From Chytridium lagenaria (Eukaryota > Chytridiomycota > Chytridiomycetes > Chytridiales > Chytridiaceae): 64,000 nucleotides of DNA. The stretch is taken from positions 62,001 to 126,000 of the forward strand of contig JAHLKC010000085.1 of the NCBI GenBank assembly GCA_025449115.1. The letters are read 5' to 3'. The notes beneath the pieces are model-generated. The model was not told the DNA's origin. It ran no database searches and was given only the letters and a program-made list of their open reading frames with translations. Positions 35,220-47,395 of this stretch are shown one piece after another (the first letter of the stretch is position 1; each line of letters begins with the position of its first letter). Made by a program: the position numbers and the translations under genes.

Positions 35220-37542
35220 ATGCCATCTTTAAAAACGATCAAAGACGGCTCACTTTTTACATGCATTCGTCCATCGTCTTCATCATCTTCTTCTTCTACA
35301 TCATCATCATCATCATCATCATCCTCTACATCATCATCACAACAACACTCTTTTTTCAAGTACACTGGCCGCGGTCGTTCACCGTCTCTCTCTTCCCTCT
35401 CCACCACACTCAACAACACCTCAGAAGAGACCACCACCTCCTCTTCCAACTACCCTTCTTCTTCTCAACCCACCACCCAAACCATGCCCAGATCCATCCT
35501 CGTCAAACAACCAAGAAGCTCGTCAAACTCAAAAACCATCACCACCATCACAGCCCTCGTTCCAGATCCTCGGATTCACTTCGCAAGGCCAGTTCATCAT
35601 CGTCATGCGATCAAGTCTTGACTTCCCCCATCAAAAGAATCCCTCCAACCCGTGCAAGAACCATGAGTATGGGGAATCCTTCCGCTCCCAACACACCCTG
35701 TCCCATTGATTCCACCCCTACAAGAAAATCACTCGATTCTTCCATATCCAACTACTCTCATGCAACAACACATCGTGATGCTTCATCGTCATCATTCGCT
35801 CAACAACGTCACTGGAATTACGGCACCCTCTCTCATCTCCCTGGTACACATATCGGTTTCCTCGATAAACTCTCCACAGCCTCTCCTCCCCGCACTCCAA
35901 CTTCACCTATAGCCACCACAGCTACAACCTTGCGCTGGCGTCGTCGTCTCGTCATACTCGCTGGACCTCGTCTTTACCTTTTCCATGCCACCCGATGCCA
36001 ACCCTCTGATCTCCCTTTATCCGCATTGACCCTCGGCCCTGGGTCCACCGTTGCATTAGGTCCTGAAGAAGGCATGCTGATGGTGGGGAGTGTCATGACG
36101 GGAGAGGAATGGGTTTTGAGAGCTCCAAGTGGACGGATCGAGGCAGAGGCTTGGGCTAGACTGGTTAGGGATTCCATTGTCTTGGCTAAATCCGTGGTGA
36201 CGAGGGAGGTCATTAATAGGGCGAATATGGGTATGCGGCTGCTGCTACCGCTTCCGCTGCAGTGGCAACGACAACCTCTGGATCGAGTAATTCATCTGGT
36301 GGTGGTGGTGGTGGCGTTGTTGTTGCTGTTGTTGGACATGGAAGCGGTGGTGCTGGTGGTGCTGGATCCACTTTGTCTGCAGCGACAGTGGCAATGATGG
36401 CAGCGTCAAATGCGTCATCTACTGGTACATTGACTCGATCGGATGGAGGCAAAAGCGAGGACACGTCAACAACATCATCATCATCATTATCATCATCATC
36501 AACTACCACCATACCAAGTGCATCGCCATCTTCATTAACACCATCCGATGCGTTATCAGCGTCCTTTTCATCAGCATCCACTTCTGTAAATGCATCTCCC
36601 TCATCTACTTCTGCCCCACCAAACCCCATCACCGCTTCCTCCCCATCAACCTCCATCACCTCTGTCTTCTCCTCCACCGCTTCCATCGAAACCCTCACCA
36701 CATCCACCACTCCCAATAACGAAGAAACCACCCTTCTCCTCCCTCTTCTCCCCAACCACCACCATCACCCTCAACACCCTCACCAAAGACCCCTCCCCAG
36801 ATCTCACCTTAACCACCCTTCCCCGTCGCAGTCGCACCTCCAAATCCCGCCCTCCCCCTAAAATCCGTCCCGCTCCTCCTCCCTCGCCATCATCGACTCC
36901 CCACCCCAACCAGAACCCCTCACCCTCGCCCCTCCCCCTCCCCCACCCTCCGTCATGGGCATGTTGGCAGCAGCAGCAGCAGGTCTCCCCTCCTCCACAG
37001 ACGACGACGACATCTCAGGCTCCATCACCTCCACAACCTCCTCCATCTCCTCCCTCCCAGATCCAGACCATCCCCCACCTCCACCAACCTTCCTCTCAGA
37101 CCTGAAACGCCACTTTCTCCCCTCCCAAGACCAAACCCCCTTCCTCACCCAAATCCACAATCTCGTGCCTCCCGTCGTCTCGCCAAAAAAACAATCCCCC
37201 GACACCCCCACCCCGTTCACGAAACTCGCGCAACAGGTGAAATCCAAACGTTTGGTGCTCTCGCGATCCGCGGACAGACTCACGGATTTCATGGTACGTC
37301 GGGCGCCCTTGTTTCGGGCGTCCACCATGTCGGCGGAAGAGGAGGAGGAGGAGGGTGAACAGACGGCTTTGTCGTTGGATCGTGGGACGCAGAGGGTGTT
37401 AAGGATGATGCCGGTGGAGTCGGAGGATGGACCGCCGGTGCCACCGAAAATGGAGTTGGTGACGATTGATGAGGAGGTGGGGTCGCCTATGGGGGGGGTG
37501 CCGCCTCCTTTGCCGCCGAAAGATGAGGTGGTGGGTGTGTAG
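35220..37542 (+). CDS. PH-domain protein with Ser-rich linkers and C-terminal PxxP motifs
   Basis: Start ATG 35220 (MPSLKTIKDGSLFTCI). After poly-Ser tracts the frame changes near 35500 into a segment with a PH-like domain at ~35850-36200: GFLDKL, WRRRLVILAGPRLYLF, then EEWVLRAPSGRIEAEAWARL with the conserved helix Trp. Past ~36230 the frame changes again into Gly/Ser/Thr-rich sequence, then near 36780 and 36950 into the C-terminal frame containing FLSDLKRHFLP, KLAQQVKSKRLVLSRSADRL and PPVPPKMELV / PPPLPPKDEV, which look like SH3-binding motifs. The stop is at 37540-37542. Probably a membrane or cortex-associated scaffold. It is related to the next gene downstream in the same orientation. Confidence 0.55.
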
Positions 37543-37604
37543 TGGGCGAAAGATGAGGTTGTGGTGTGTAGTGGGCGAAAGATGAGGTGGTGGGTGTATA
37601 GTGT
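37518..37604 (+). repeat. Three tandem ~30-bp units spanning a stop codon
   Basis: Units beginning gaaagatgaggt start at 37518, 37548 and 37577. The first contains the last codons and stop of the PH gene. Confidence 0.8.
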
Positions 37605-39024
37605 AAAGGAATGGAAGGTGTTATCAATGGAGTTGTTGGAATGGGCGGGGGATGTCGATTCACTGACATGTGGGCAGTGAGGTGCGCGCAACAAGTAAAA
37701 CAAGTGGCGCCATTTGAAAGATGAGGCAGTGGTGGAGTGACGAAAAGAAGTTTTGGAGGAGAGAGAGATTTGATGAATTCAAGTTGTGGTGGGAGACTGA
37801 TGATGATTTTTTTTCTTGTAAATGGATTGTGAACGATGGCGTAGTTTTGTTTGTTTGTTTTTGTGGGGAAACGGAAGGATGATAAGGATTATTGGCTTTT
37901 TTCAGTTTGTTGATCACAACACGCTTGTTCATGCCTTGTCGGTTTGGTTTTTTAATTCCTTTTCCCCCCGCTTAAACTTTCTCGTTTTCTGTCTTTTCCT
38001 TTGTCAACTTTATCTGTATCGCTTTTTGTTGTGATTTTTTTGATTTTTTGATTTGGTTTGGGCTTTTCTGTCTATTCTTTTTTCTTTCTCTGTTTCTTGA
38101 ATTTTATTTGATGTATATATTTTTTGGTCCGTTTTTCTTAAAACGTTCTCCGAGTTTTTCAATGTTTATCGTAAAGAGTATTACGTGGATGGCGTTTTAT
38201 AAATATTAGAAAACAAAAAGCTTATCGTTCCCGACTTCTGATCAACTAATTAAAATCCCCGGATGGTGGGGGTTGTGATTTTCTTTTTATTTTTAATGAC
38301 ATCTTTATTACGTTCGGGAAAGGAGAGATACCCTCTCCCGACCCTTCTACCCCAATCTCCCTTTCTTTATCGCGTAATCAGGGTTTTAAAGATGTTAGGT
38401 AATCACGTCACTGACTCATTCAGCCAAAACACGAACCCCAAAGAGCTTGCTTGGTTGACACCAACCTCTCATCTGCCGAACGCTTCTCAAACACAGGTCA
38501 AGAACACCCGAGACAAGCAAACCTTTTTTTTGTGGTTTTGGTATGAAGCCCCCCCGCCCATGTCTGCGTCCTTACCATTTCCGTCATTCTTGTACACAGA
38601 GAAAAAGATCTGATCGAAAAGAGGGTTTCATCGTCACACATGTGGAAGGGCTTGATGGGAGGTTATCCAGTGTCGTTCAACACGTTCTTTCGGCATGTGG
38701 GTGTCGCGAATGAGTGTGTGGGTTTTGGTTGTTGGGACTCGGGATGCGCTTGGTTGTTGGGTTTTTCTTGGCGTTTTTTTCGTTGAAAGTGAGGCCCTTT
38801 GTGTCTTTTTATGTTTTTTTATCGGGGGATTTTTAAAAGAGGGTGAATGCTGCCTATTAGTACATGATATTGGTAATTAGTAACCCCCCCTTCTCTTGTT
38901 TACAAGCGCTTTGATAAGAGAATACCCCTAAGAAATCTGTCACAAAAAGACTTAAAAAGGGACGACCTGCCCCCCTACCACTTCTCTCCGTGTTCTTCAC
39001 ATACCCCCTCTTGATACAACGGCC
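37605..39024. other. Intergenic
   Basis: T-rich sequence; no recognisable ORF. 3' flank of one PH gene and 5' flank of the next. Confidence 0.45.
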
Positions 39025-40867
39025 ATGATTTTGATGGTCACCACTGAGGGCACACATGTTGTGGTTCAAAGCAATGCATCGAGTCCACGAGATTCCCTTC
39101 AAACCCTCACCGATGATCAAGTCGCGTTACCCCTTTCATCCATCCAGGTATGCAAAAAAACAATCCCACTCCCCCAACTTCCCAATACTAAACAATATTA
39201 CAGACAGATCCATCTCCCCCCTCTCAAGACCGTCAACCTCTCCATCTTACCCCCCACCTCGCAACGACCTCCCCCATCCCTGACCGCAAAACCCCTCTCC
39301 TCACCCACCCTCCCCTGACCGCAAACCCCCTCTCACCCACCCCTCCCTCACACTCACCCACATCCTCAACCACCAATTCACCACCTCCTCCAAGCCGGAT
39401 ACCTCGACCACCTCCTCCCAACGCCCCTCCTCCACTTCCGTCTCCGCTTCGCCGTCGCCACCCAAAACATCCTCCACCTCTTCCCAGACGACTCCCCCAC
39501 ATCCCTCCCATGCGCGCTCATCCCACTTCACGCCAACACCACCGTCGCAAAAAGGCGCGGGTGTGATTTGATCGTGTTTGCAAAAGGGCAGGGGGAGTGG
39601 GTGTTGAGAGCTTGTGATCGTGTTGAACAGGAGAGTTGGGTGGAGGCTTTGAGGACTATGGCGAGAGGCGTGAAAAGTGGGAAGAGGATGCCGGTTATCA
39701 GGGAACGGTCGGCTTCGTTGACGTTGGATGTGGGGAGATCCTTGTCGGAGGGGACGGGGTTGAGGTCGAATGGGTTGACGGCTATTGTGGAAGAAAGTGG
39801 GAAGTTGGGAAGGGTTGGGAGAGTCACACCAAACAGCAGGTTGTTGACATCTTTAAATCAAGCCAGTGAATCAACATCAACACAACGTGGTCGTCTTGGT
39901 AGAATCCCATCCATCCAAGACTTTCATAAACCTCCCGTCCCTCCTACTCACGAAAGTGATGGTAGAATCCCATCCATCCAAGACTTTCATAAACCTCCCA
40001 TCCCTCCCACCCATGAAACCATCCACCCCATCGTCCTCCCCCCGGCGCTCGCGTTATCCGCAGAAACCCCATCCACGCAACACCTCAATCAAACGCCCCA
40101 CAGACTCCGCCTTCCCCAAACCCTCCATCGATCCCCCTCCATACAAGACACCCTAAAACCCTCCCTTAAACCCACCTACCAATGCATTAAAATCACTCCC
40201 GTGCATATCCCAAGAGCATCCCCAACTTCCTCAAAAACACCTTCACCGATCAGCGGGGACGTTGAACCGTCAAACCGTCGACCTTCAAACGCGTTTAGCT
40301 TTGGTTCGACGTCGTCATCTAACGCGTCGCCTGTCACGGAATCACCTCCCACCTCCTCCTTCTCATGTCTCTCCTGATGGTACCATTCTTCTTAACGATC
40401 TGTCCGCGTTCCCGACAACACCATCAAGATCCGTAACTCAACTTCATCTCTCCACGCAAACCTCTCAATACCATCCTACACCCCAAAGACCATCCCCTCC
40501 CCTCCTCCCTTCCCCGCAATCCTCCCAATCTCATTTTACACCTCAAAAACCCTCCCCACAAACCCCCCAATCTCACAACCCCACCCCCCAAAAACCCCCT
40601 CAAACCTCCCAATCTCACAACCCTACCCCCCAAAACCCCCCTCAAACCTCCCAACCTCCCACCCGAACTCTCCGCCCCCGAAAATCATTCACAGACCTCT
40701 CCCTCCGTCTCCAAACCACCTTCACACAGACCGTCGTCTCCGTCCCTCAACCTCCTCTGAAGCCATCCTCCAAACCCCCCACCCGCACCTCCACCCCTCC
40801 CCATCAAACGTCCACACATCTCAGTCACGCCCTCACGGAGTCGATCCATGGGACCCCCGGTGGATAG
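39025..40867 (+). CDS. Second PH-domain protein, related to the 35-37 kb gene
   Basis: Exon 1 (39025-39147) encodes MILMVTTEGTHVVVQ... and ends at a GTATGC donor. After the AG at 39203 or 39207 one frame runs into a PH domain at ~39380-39665: GYLDHLLPTPLLHFRLRF, TQNILHLFPDD, ANTTVAKRRG, then QGEWVLRACDRVEQESWVEA with the helix Trp. This parallels GFLDKL...EEWVLR...AEAWARL of the neighbouring gene, so they are likely tandem paralogues. A 21-residue repeat (GRIPSIQDFHKPP) follows, then Pro/Gln-rich repeats. Frame changes lie near 39310 and 40260-40380. The C-terminus may extend past 40867 to about 40962 in another frame. Confidence 0.55.
39898..40023 (+). repeat. In-frame 63-bp tandem duplication
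   Basis: ggtagaatcccatccatcca at 39898 recurs at 39961; period 63 nt (21 codons). Confidence 0.85.
40500..40660 (+). repeat. Pro-rich ~42-bp minisatellite
   Basis: Three to four imperfect units containing cctcccaatctcacaaccc encode SHNPTPQKPPQTSQ-like repeats. Confidence 0.65.
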
Positions 40868-41110
40868 CTTGGAGACGCAACGGTCTTTGTGGCCTGTGAG
40901 GAGTGCGGAGGAGGAGGAGGAGGGGAAGAAGAAGAAAGGATTGGAGGTGGTGGTGAGAGGTGGACTTTTTTTGAAGCTATCCTTTAATCCCATTCACACG
41001 CTCCACTCCCCTTCAAACGTCTACGTCACGCCCACACGGAGTTGCCATGGGGCTCCCGATGGATATCATGGAGACGCAACGGGCGGAAGAAGGATTGGAG
41101 GTGATGGTGA
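40770..41110 (+). repeat. Imperfect direct duplication across the 3' end of the second PH gene
   Basis: A block with catcaaacgtccac...ccatgggacccccggtggat...ggagacgcaacgg (from ~40800) recurs in altered form from ~41010 (gccatggggctcccgatggat...ggagacgcaacgg). Confidence 0.6.
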
Positions 41111-42121
41111 GCGATACCATCAAAAAAAAGACCTCATATACATTCCAAAAAAACCCCATACATATCTATCCAAGTTTTTATATCAATTTCTTTGTTATCT
41201 CGGTCATTCTTTTTCTCGCGTCGTTGCTTTGACCTGTACACAAAAAAAAGGGGGGGCTCCTTCTTTCCCCCCGTTTTTCTTCTGTTCTCTTTCGTCTTTA
41301 AAGTGTTTCCCCCCGCTTTCTTGTAAAGCTTTTATATAAAACTTCATATAGCTTAATTATCGATTATGTCTTTTGTGAATTTCCGTATTCAACACAAAGA
41401 ACAGCGAGCAATGTATTGTTTATAGTATAAAAGGATTGAATGCTAGCAGTCAAGCTTCGTACATGTCACCTTCTAACTAAACATCATCAAAGTAGTGGGT
41501 CTGGTTTTATAGGATACAACGTATCTTCATGATGGATACCGGTCGTCGTTATTCATGACGGTTTAGGGACGGACGTTTTTGTTAAGCCGCACGCGTCGCT
41601 TATGGAGTTGATAGTTATATTTGGCGGGTATCATAGCCAAATTTACACCCTTTCACCGCTGTTGATGTTCATATCATAGAATTGATGGTCATATGGAGGC
41701 GAAGAAATTCGGATTTTGGAGTGTGTGGCGTTTGATGGAGATGAAGACTAACATTTTGAGTGGTCCTTAAATCCGTCAATGAATGTAGATGCGAATATTG
41801 AACGTGGATTCATATTTCGTTTTCTTTCGCGTACACAACAATGCCTTATTGAGGATAAAAATATAGCTGGCATAAGTAAAGAGAGGGAGCAAAAGTTGGG
41901 GAGATGGGGGGGAAACGCATAAATATGAGAGTGAAATCTAGAGAGTATTCATATGTACGAATTTTCCATGAACAAAAGGGGTGAACATTGATTCATCCTT
42001 TACAACCATAAAGAAGATATTAAAACGCAACAAACAAAGTACGGGGGGCATACAAAAAACAAACACGTATAAAGACATATACGGAGTGGAAAGAGAATGG
42101 GAGGCATCCAACAACGATACT
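41111..42121. other. Intergenic between convergent genes
   Basis: No recognisable gene on either strand. Confidence 0.45.
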
Positions 42122-42987
42122 TCACACGCCTCTCTCCCAACACGGCAAATCCCCACTCACACTATACACAACAGTAGGCGTCTCCTCATCCCCACTCTTC
42201 TCCGTGGCAACAGCAACACCCGCTAAAGACCTCGGCCTCCTTTGCGCTAAAACCGGGGACGGTCTCGGACCATGCAATTTACGTCTCGAGTTCACCATCG
42301 GATCCACATGAATCGGTGAAGACGTTGATATTGACGGCTCCTTTTTAGTGAAATTGAACGCGGAGAAGATCCGGGTGAGCGATGGACGTGGAGGACGTGG
42401 AGTAGGCGTTGAGATGGAATGCCTGCGAATGGGTTTGGATGACCAAGAGAAACGCGGTTTTTCTGATTCTTCGACAATCAAGTTCTTTAAATGTGGTGTT
42501 CCTGTGCGTTCACCGTTCACGAGAAAGGTTTGTTGGAGAAGAGAGAGATCTTCTGTTTCGGTTTGACGGGAGATGGCGGAACATGCTGATGATGTTGATG
42601 CGAGGAATTGAGTGACGGTTAAAAGCCGGTCTGGGAGTTGTGGGGATTTTGGTGGGGTTGTTGTGGATGAGTGGAACCCCGAATCCGTTGGGTTGGTTTT
42701 CTGACGAACCCAGGAAGTGAGGTCTTTTGAAAGTGGGGGGTTGATATTGATCGTTGTAGTGAGGGCTTAACGAGGATACTGTTTTGTACTGACACGACCA
42801 TTACATCGTCGTCATCGCATTCGTAGACTTCTTCAAGGGGCTCTGGGACGAGAAGACGATCTTTTGGGGCGATGAGGATGGGATGGATGGAGATGTTGGG
42901 GGAGCCGGAGGAGAGAGAGCGTTTGGTGAAGAGTTTGGAGGGCTTGCGGGGGAGAGTGTCGTCTGTGAGCTTTTGGTATCGAGACAT
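42122..42987 (-). CDS. Unknown basic Ser/Pro/Arg-rich protein, one frame change
   Basis: Start ATG at 42985-42987 (MSRYQKLTDDTLPRKPSK). The first 110 residues include an acidic patch (VYECDDDDVMVV). A frame change between 42620 and 42670 leads into DRLLTVTQFLASTSSACS, then LIVEESEKPRFSWSSKPI and ARRPRSLAG-type basic sequence, stop at 42122. Multiple RxxS-like sites and disorder suggest a phospho-regulated protein. No family recognised. Confidence 0.45.
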
Positions 42988-44225
42988 GGTTCGAGGGATG
43001 TGGTGGTTGTGTTTGAGTGAGGGTTTGTCGAAAGGAGAAGAAAAAGAGGCTTGTGGAGGTTGTTTTTGTTGGGGAAATAAAAATAAAAATCAATAACAAT
43101 AATTCAAATCCCGACTTTGAGTTTGTCGACTTGAGTGAGGGCTGGTGGGGAAGCTACCAGATGGCCGTAACCCTTACAAGAATAAAATGACGCATGAATT
43201 CATGTTTTGGGGGTTTCCCTACCTCGTCCTCTCGCGTAAGCCGTTTTACTACTTGATGTTTAGGTACGTACCTTATCAGCAAGGCTTTCCAAATTTAGGC
43301 AACCTCTAAAAGGGGAGTATTTGACATGGGCTCAAGACTTTCTTTCCATGTCTCAAAAGACTCCCGTCAAACTCATATCTTCCCCTCTCCTTACTGCCAA
43401 TGCATCCAAGAAATTCAATGCGTCTGCGTTTCGGGGGGCGTAGAAGGAATGGCGCAAGCCTTGCCTTTGCTTGGCGCGGACCAGAAAAATTAAAAGGGCC
43501 TCTTGAGCATGGTTGGTCATTCTGGTTCCGTTATAACTTCGCCTCACCGGGTCTGTGACGGAGGCAACGAACAAAATGTAGAGTCAGAGATTTTCTTCGT
43601 GGCTGTCTAAAATACTTGTGGTCGACTTTGTTGGCAACAGTTGCGAATATTGTCCATGACTCCTCAGTCGGACAGTCCTCACTCCAAGCCCATTACGTTG
43701 GATTTTCACAATATTCTGCGGCTAGTTAAACGTGGAGTCGACCAGACACCAGTGCGAGGTCAACAACAAGATTTTGCGCAACCATTCGTTGGTGTGCTAG
43801 GATTGGAGGTGTAATTTTCAGTAATGCGACGAGCTGGATAAAGTCACGAAGCGTATAAAATGAATTAAGTCTTACATAGAAACGAGGGAATATCCAGACC
43901 AGCAGACCTCATTTATAATAAATTGTTAAGCATAACATAATTATGTTGATTGCATTAGTTCCGTTTATTATTTTATCCGCGCCTATGTTCCCGATGTCAT
44001 CGCTTTGTCTTTAAACAAACAAAAAAAATTTTATAAAGAAGATAATAGTGGTTGTTGGGGTTTGCACGTTAGTTTTATAAAATCGGCAAATAGGAATCAG
44101 AAGAACCAAATCTCTCCAAAAGTTTAGGATACGTTTAAAAAAAGATAGTGTACGGTGTTTGCTCACGTTCTATAGTTCTAGAATAAAAAGGATACAGTCA
44201 GAAAAAAAATATCGGGAAAAGCGGT
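42988..44225. other. Intergenic
   Basis: No gene is recognised. A 73-codon minus-strand ORF at 43353-43574 has no family features. Confidence 0.45.
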
Positions 44226-46835
44226 TTATCTATCCACGAATGATGTGGATTTACGGCCTCTTCCCATCCATCTCAACCCAATCCCTGTCACTTCAACCGA
44301 CGGCGCGGTCTGCGGTGGCGTCCCCCACAGATTCCAACCCCCAGTCGTCGTCGTCTCCGCCCCAACACTCGCCGGCCACCCTGCAGCAGCGGTCCCATCC
44401 ACAAATGGTCGTTCATAGTGATAACACAGAACTCTCATGATCGAGTCCGCATCACATCCACTCCTATCAACGGGATCACCGTTCCGATCAAGAAGTTTAG
44501 ACAGCGAGCAAGCAGTTGTGACTTGATTCGGTTCAGCACGGTCTTTTGGGATGAGGTCTGTGGGGTGAGGACGCGTGCGGGGACGCGTGCGACGGGTTGG
44601 GGGACGGAAGGCGGTGTTTTGACCAAGCATTTGGTGGAGTTGGCCGAGAAGGAAGAGATGGTGACGGGGGTTGTCTTCGGAAGTAGGAGTGGCGTCGGTG
44701 AAGGTGTGGGACCATGAGGAATCAAGAGAAGGAGGACGTAGAGTGTCGCTGTTGGGGGTTCTTGTGAAGGTCAAGGGTGGGGGATTGGAAGATGCTGGGT
44801 CGCGTCTTTGACGGCGGGTTTGGTATTCGGCGGATGAGGCGTCGCTCAATCTCCTCCGACGATCAGTTCGCCCATCTGTCCCCGTAGTGATTGACAGTGT
44901 GGAAGAGATTGGGGCCGGCGGGGTGCTATCACCATCAGCAACCGCTTCCAATGGGGGTGGTATATCCCCCCTCAACGTATTCACGGCTACAGATAAGCGG
45001 GCAGACATTGTTTCAAGACGTGATGAGAGATCTTCAACCCCAGCCCCTGTTTCAAGGGATGGTAGGCTAATCAATGAATCCATTACGCTGCGTAGCCTTG
45101 CGACGGTGGTGCGTTGTGAAGACGTTTGACGGCGTGTGGTGTCTTGCAAGGACTCTGCACCTCTATCCATCTCATTCAATCCCCTTTGAATAGCCGTCAT
45201 AAGTCTAGGTATAATCTCCATTGGGTTCTCAGTGGGTGGACCCGAGAATACATCTCTCAATGAAACAGTCGAACGTTGTGATTGAACCGTAGAATTTGGC
45301 AATACATCACCGTTAGCGTCCAACCGTTGTGATGACGACCATTCAGACGGCGCACTTGAACCACTATTACCACTCCCCGTAATCCCATTCACATGAAACC
45401 TCCGCGCCTCCCGTTGTCTCATTCCCCTCGCCGTCCGTGCCAGTCTCACCCGTCCAACCGGCCAATTCTCGAGCACGCTGCCAGGCAACATTGGGCTCTC
45501 CTGTCCTCCACTGCTACCATTCCCATCACTATCACTCCTACCCTCCTCAAAAGGAGTCGGCGCAGACGGTCTTGCAACCAAATTCTCTTCATGCCTTCCT
45601 CTCCCATAACGGAGACCTCTTCGTCCCGAAGAAGGCGACCCACCCTCTTCACGTCGTCTAAGACGGAAGGGAGGACTGGTGGATCGATCACGTCGATGCG
45701 TATCAACGGAGGGACGACCAGAAATCCGCATCTCTGTTAACCTCGCCTCTCCCAACGTGGACGAAAGTGATACCCCCTTCCTTGCCGTCTCGCCAACACC
45801 GCTGCCGTCTGTGCCGGTCTCGTCGCCACAACCTCCGCCGAATCCGACGTCTCAGGCGATACATATTCTGTCGCCTCCGAGTTCACATCCCCTTCTCTCC
45901 TCTCCTCATTCGACGCTAACCCTTCCCGAAGTCTTATCAAACTTCCATCCACAAGACTCACCATCGCCTCTCTCCTCGTCCTCGTCCTCCCCACTTCTCC
46001 GTTTTCAACGCGTCGCGTGCGTCGCTCATAGCGATCAAGGTATCTACGGATGGCGGGCCAGCGGAGGCCAGAGGGGTCATTGTCGATGGCTTGGAGTAGA
46101 CGGAGTGCTTCTTGTATCATTTGGGCACGGGCTTGATCAAAGTCGGCGGAAGGGGGTGTGGGGAGGTCTGTGGGGAGTTCATCGGTGAGGAGGTTGGTGA
46201 TGGGTGTTGGAAAGTGGGAACGGTTTGGGGAGATGGGAGAAGAGAGATGGGTTGATGATGAGATTAGGTTTTGCGTGGCGATATCTCTGGATATCACAGT
46301 TGGATCGGGGTCATTGGGTATATCCTGATTACTATTTATTATTGAGTCAGTCGACATGGACCCATAATTCAAGAAATTGCACATACCTTGAAGCGAGAAG
46401 ACGAGAGGCAGTCACAAATTCATTTCTGGAAGAATGACTCAAATCAAGTCTCGCAACAGAATCTGGCTGCTCGCCTCCTGCTTCATCTCCCCTCTCCACG
46501 TCCAATACAGACCCAAGCCCCGAGAACATGGACCTCCAAGTGCTTCCATTACTTTCCTGAGACCTGTCCTGAGACTCTGTCAGCGACGCCAGTATGCGAA
46601 GAAAATCCGATGAAGGTTGAGAGGAATGATCAAGATGTGGAGGTGATGAACGGTTGTGGTCTTCCTCCCTGAGTCTGTGAAGAATGAGTCTTAAACGGTG
46701 CTCTTGAGTTTCGTCCAAGGATGCTGATGTAGAACGCGTGGTTGATTCATTTGGAGGTGTGGGTGTGGGTGTGAGATGGAGGTTGACAGGTTGTTGTTGT
46801 TGTTCGCCTTGTAGCGCGGCTGCTTGATGGTCCAT
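44226..46835 (-). CDS. Unknown large Arg/Ser/Thr-rich protein (~860 residues)
   Basis: Start ATG at 46833-46835 (MDHQAAALQGEQQQQP). Exon 1 ends at a GTATGT donor (46385-46386); the acceptor ...aaatag near 46337 joins in phase, giving LLASSNQDIPNDP. The second exon runs on until a frame change near 45755 (aaggggg run), where RGRGYHF switches to LGEARLTEMRISG. It then stays open for over 500 codons to 44226. Helical stretches (DFDQARAQMIQEALRLLQAI; SSRLETMSARLSVAVNTLRG) lie between disordered Arg/Ser-rich parts. A conserved-looking C-terminal end (DADSIMRVLCYHYERPFVDG) may be a folded module. No family recognised; a nuclear protein is possible. Confidence 0.55.
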
Positions 46836-47395
46836 GGAATTGGAGTCTCGATGAGAAGTGGGAGTCTCTAACCCTTCTCTTCTACTCTAATCTACTCTAG
46901 TTATTCTATACAGGGTATTGATTTGACTGAAGCTTCTTGTGTCTTGTAGTCTATTTGACGTGATCCAGCATCAGTCAATCACTCCCATCAACCACCCTTC
47001 GACGCAGATTTCTCACCCCTATAGACTCTCTCGTGTGTGCCAAGAAGAAAGAGCTCTTTGAAGGGTTGTGAGGGATAAACTGGGAAGGGGGGAATGACTG
47101 CCGGATGGATGGGATGGGATAGGATGGAAGGGCGCTTCCCAAGAAATCGCCAAAGCCTCCTATTTGTTTTGAGACCAGCTTGTCACTTTCTAATTCGATG
47201 AAAATGATGTTGACAATTCTTTTTATTTTCCAAAACTTTTATTATGGTTTATTTATGAACCAAAATTACGGGCAGAAAATGAGAAATATACATATGTAGA
47301 TTCAAGATAAGAAAATGTGAAGCTGTAATGCTATAATGTTTCAGTGTATAGCAGGATTTAAACAAGGAAAGGCGGTTTGAAGTTTTTTCATTTCT
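46836..47395. other. Intergenic
   Basis: Promoter side of the gene at 46835 and 3' flank of the carotenoid oxygenase. No gene seen. Confidence 0.45.

Noticed and set aside
43353..43574. 73-codon minus-strand ORF
   Set aside because: No start context, domain or similarity that I can recognise; length is expected by chance.
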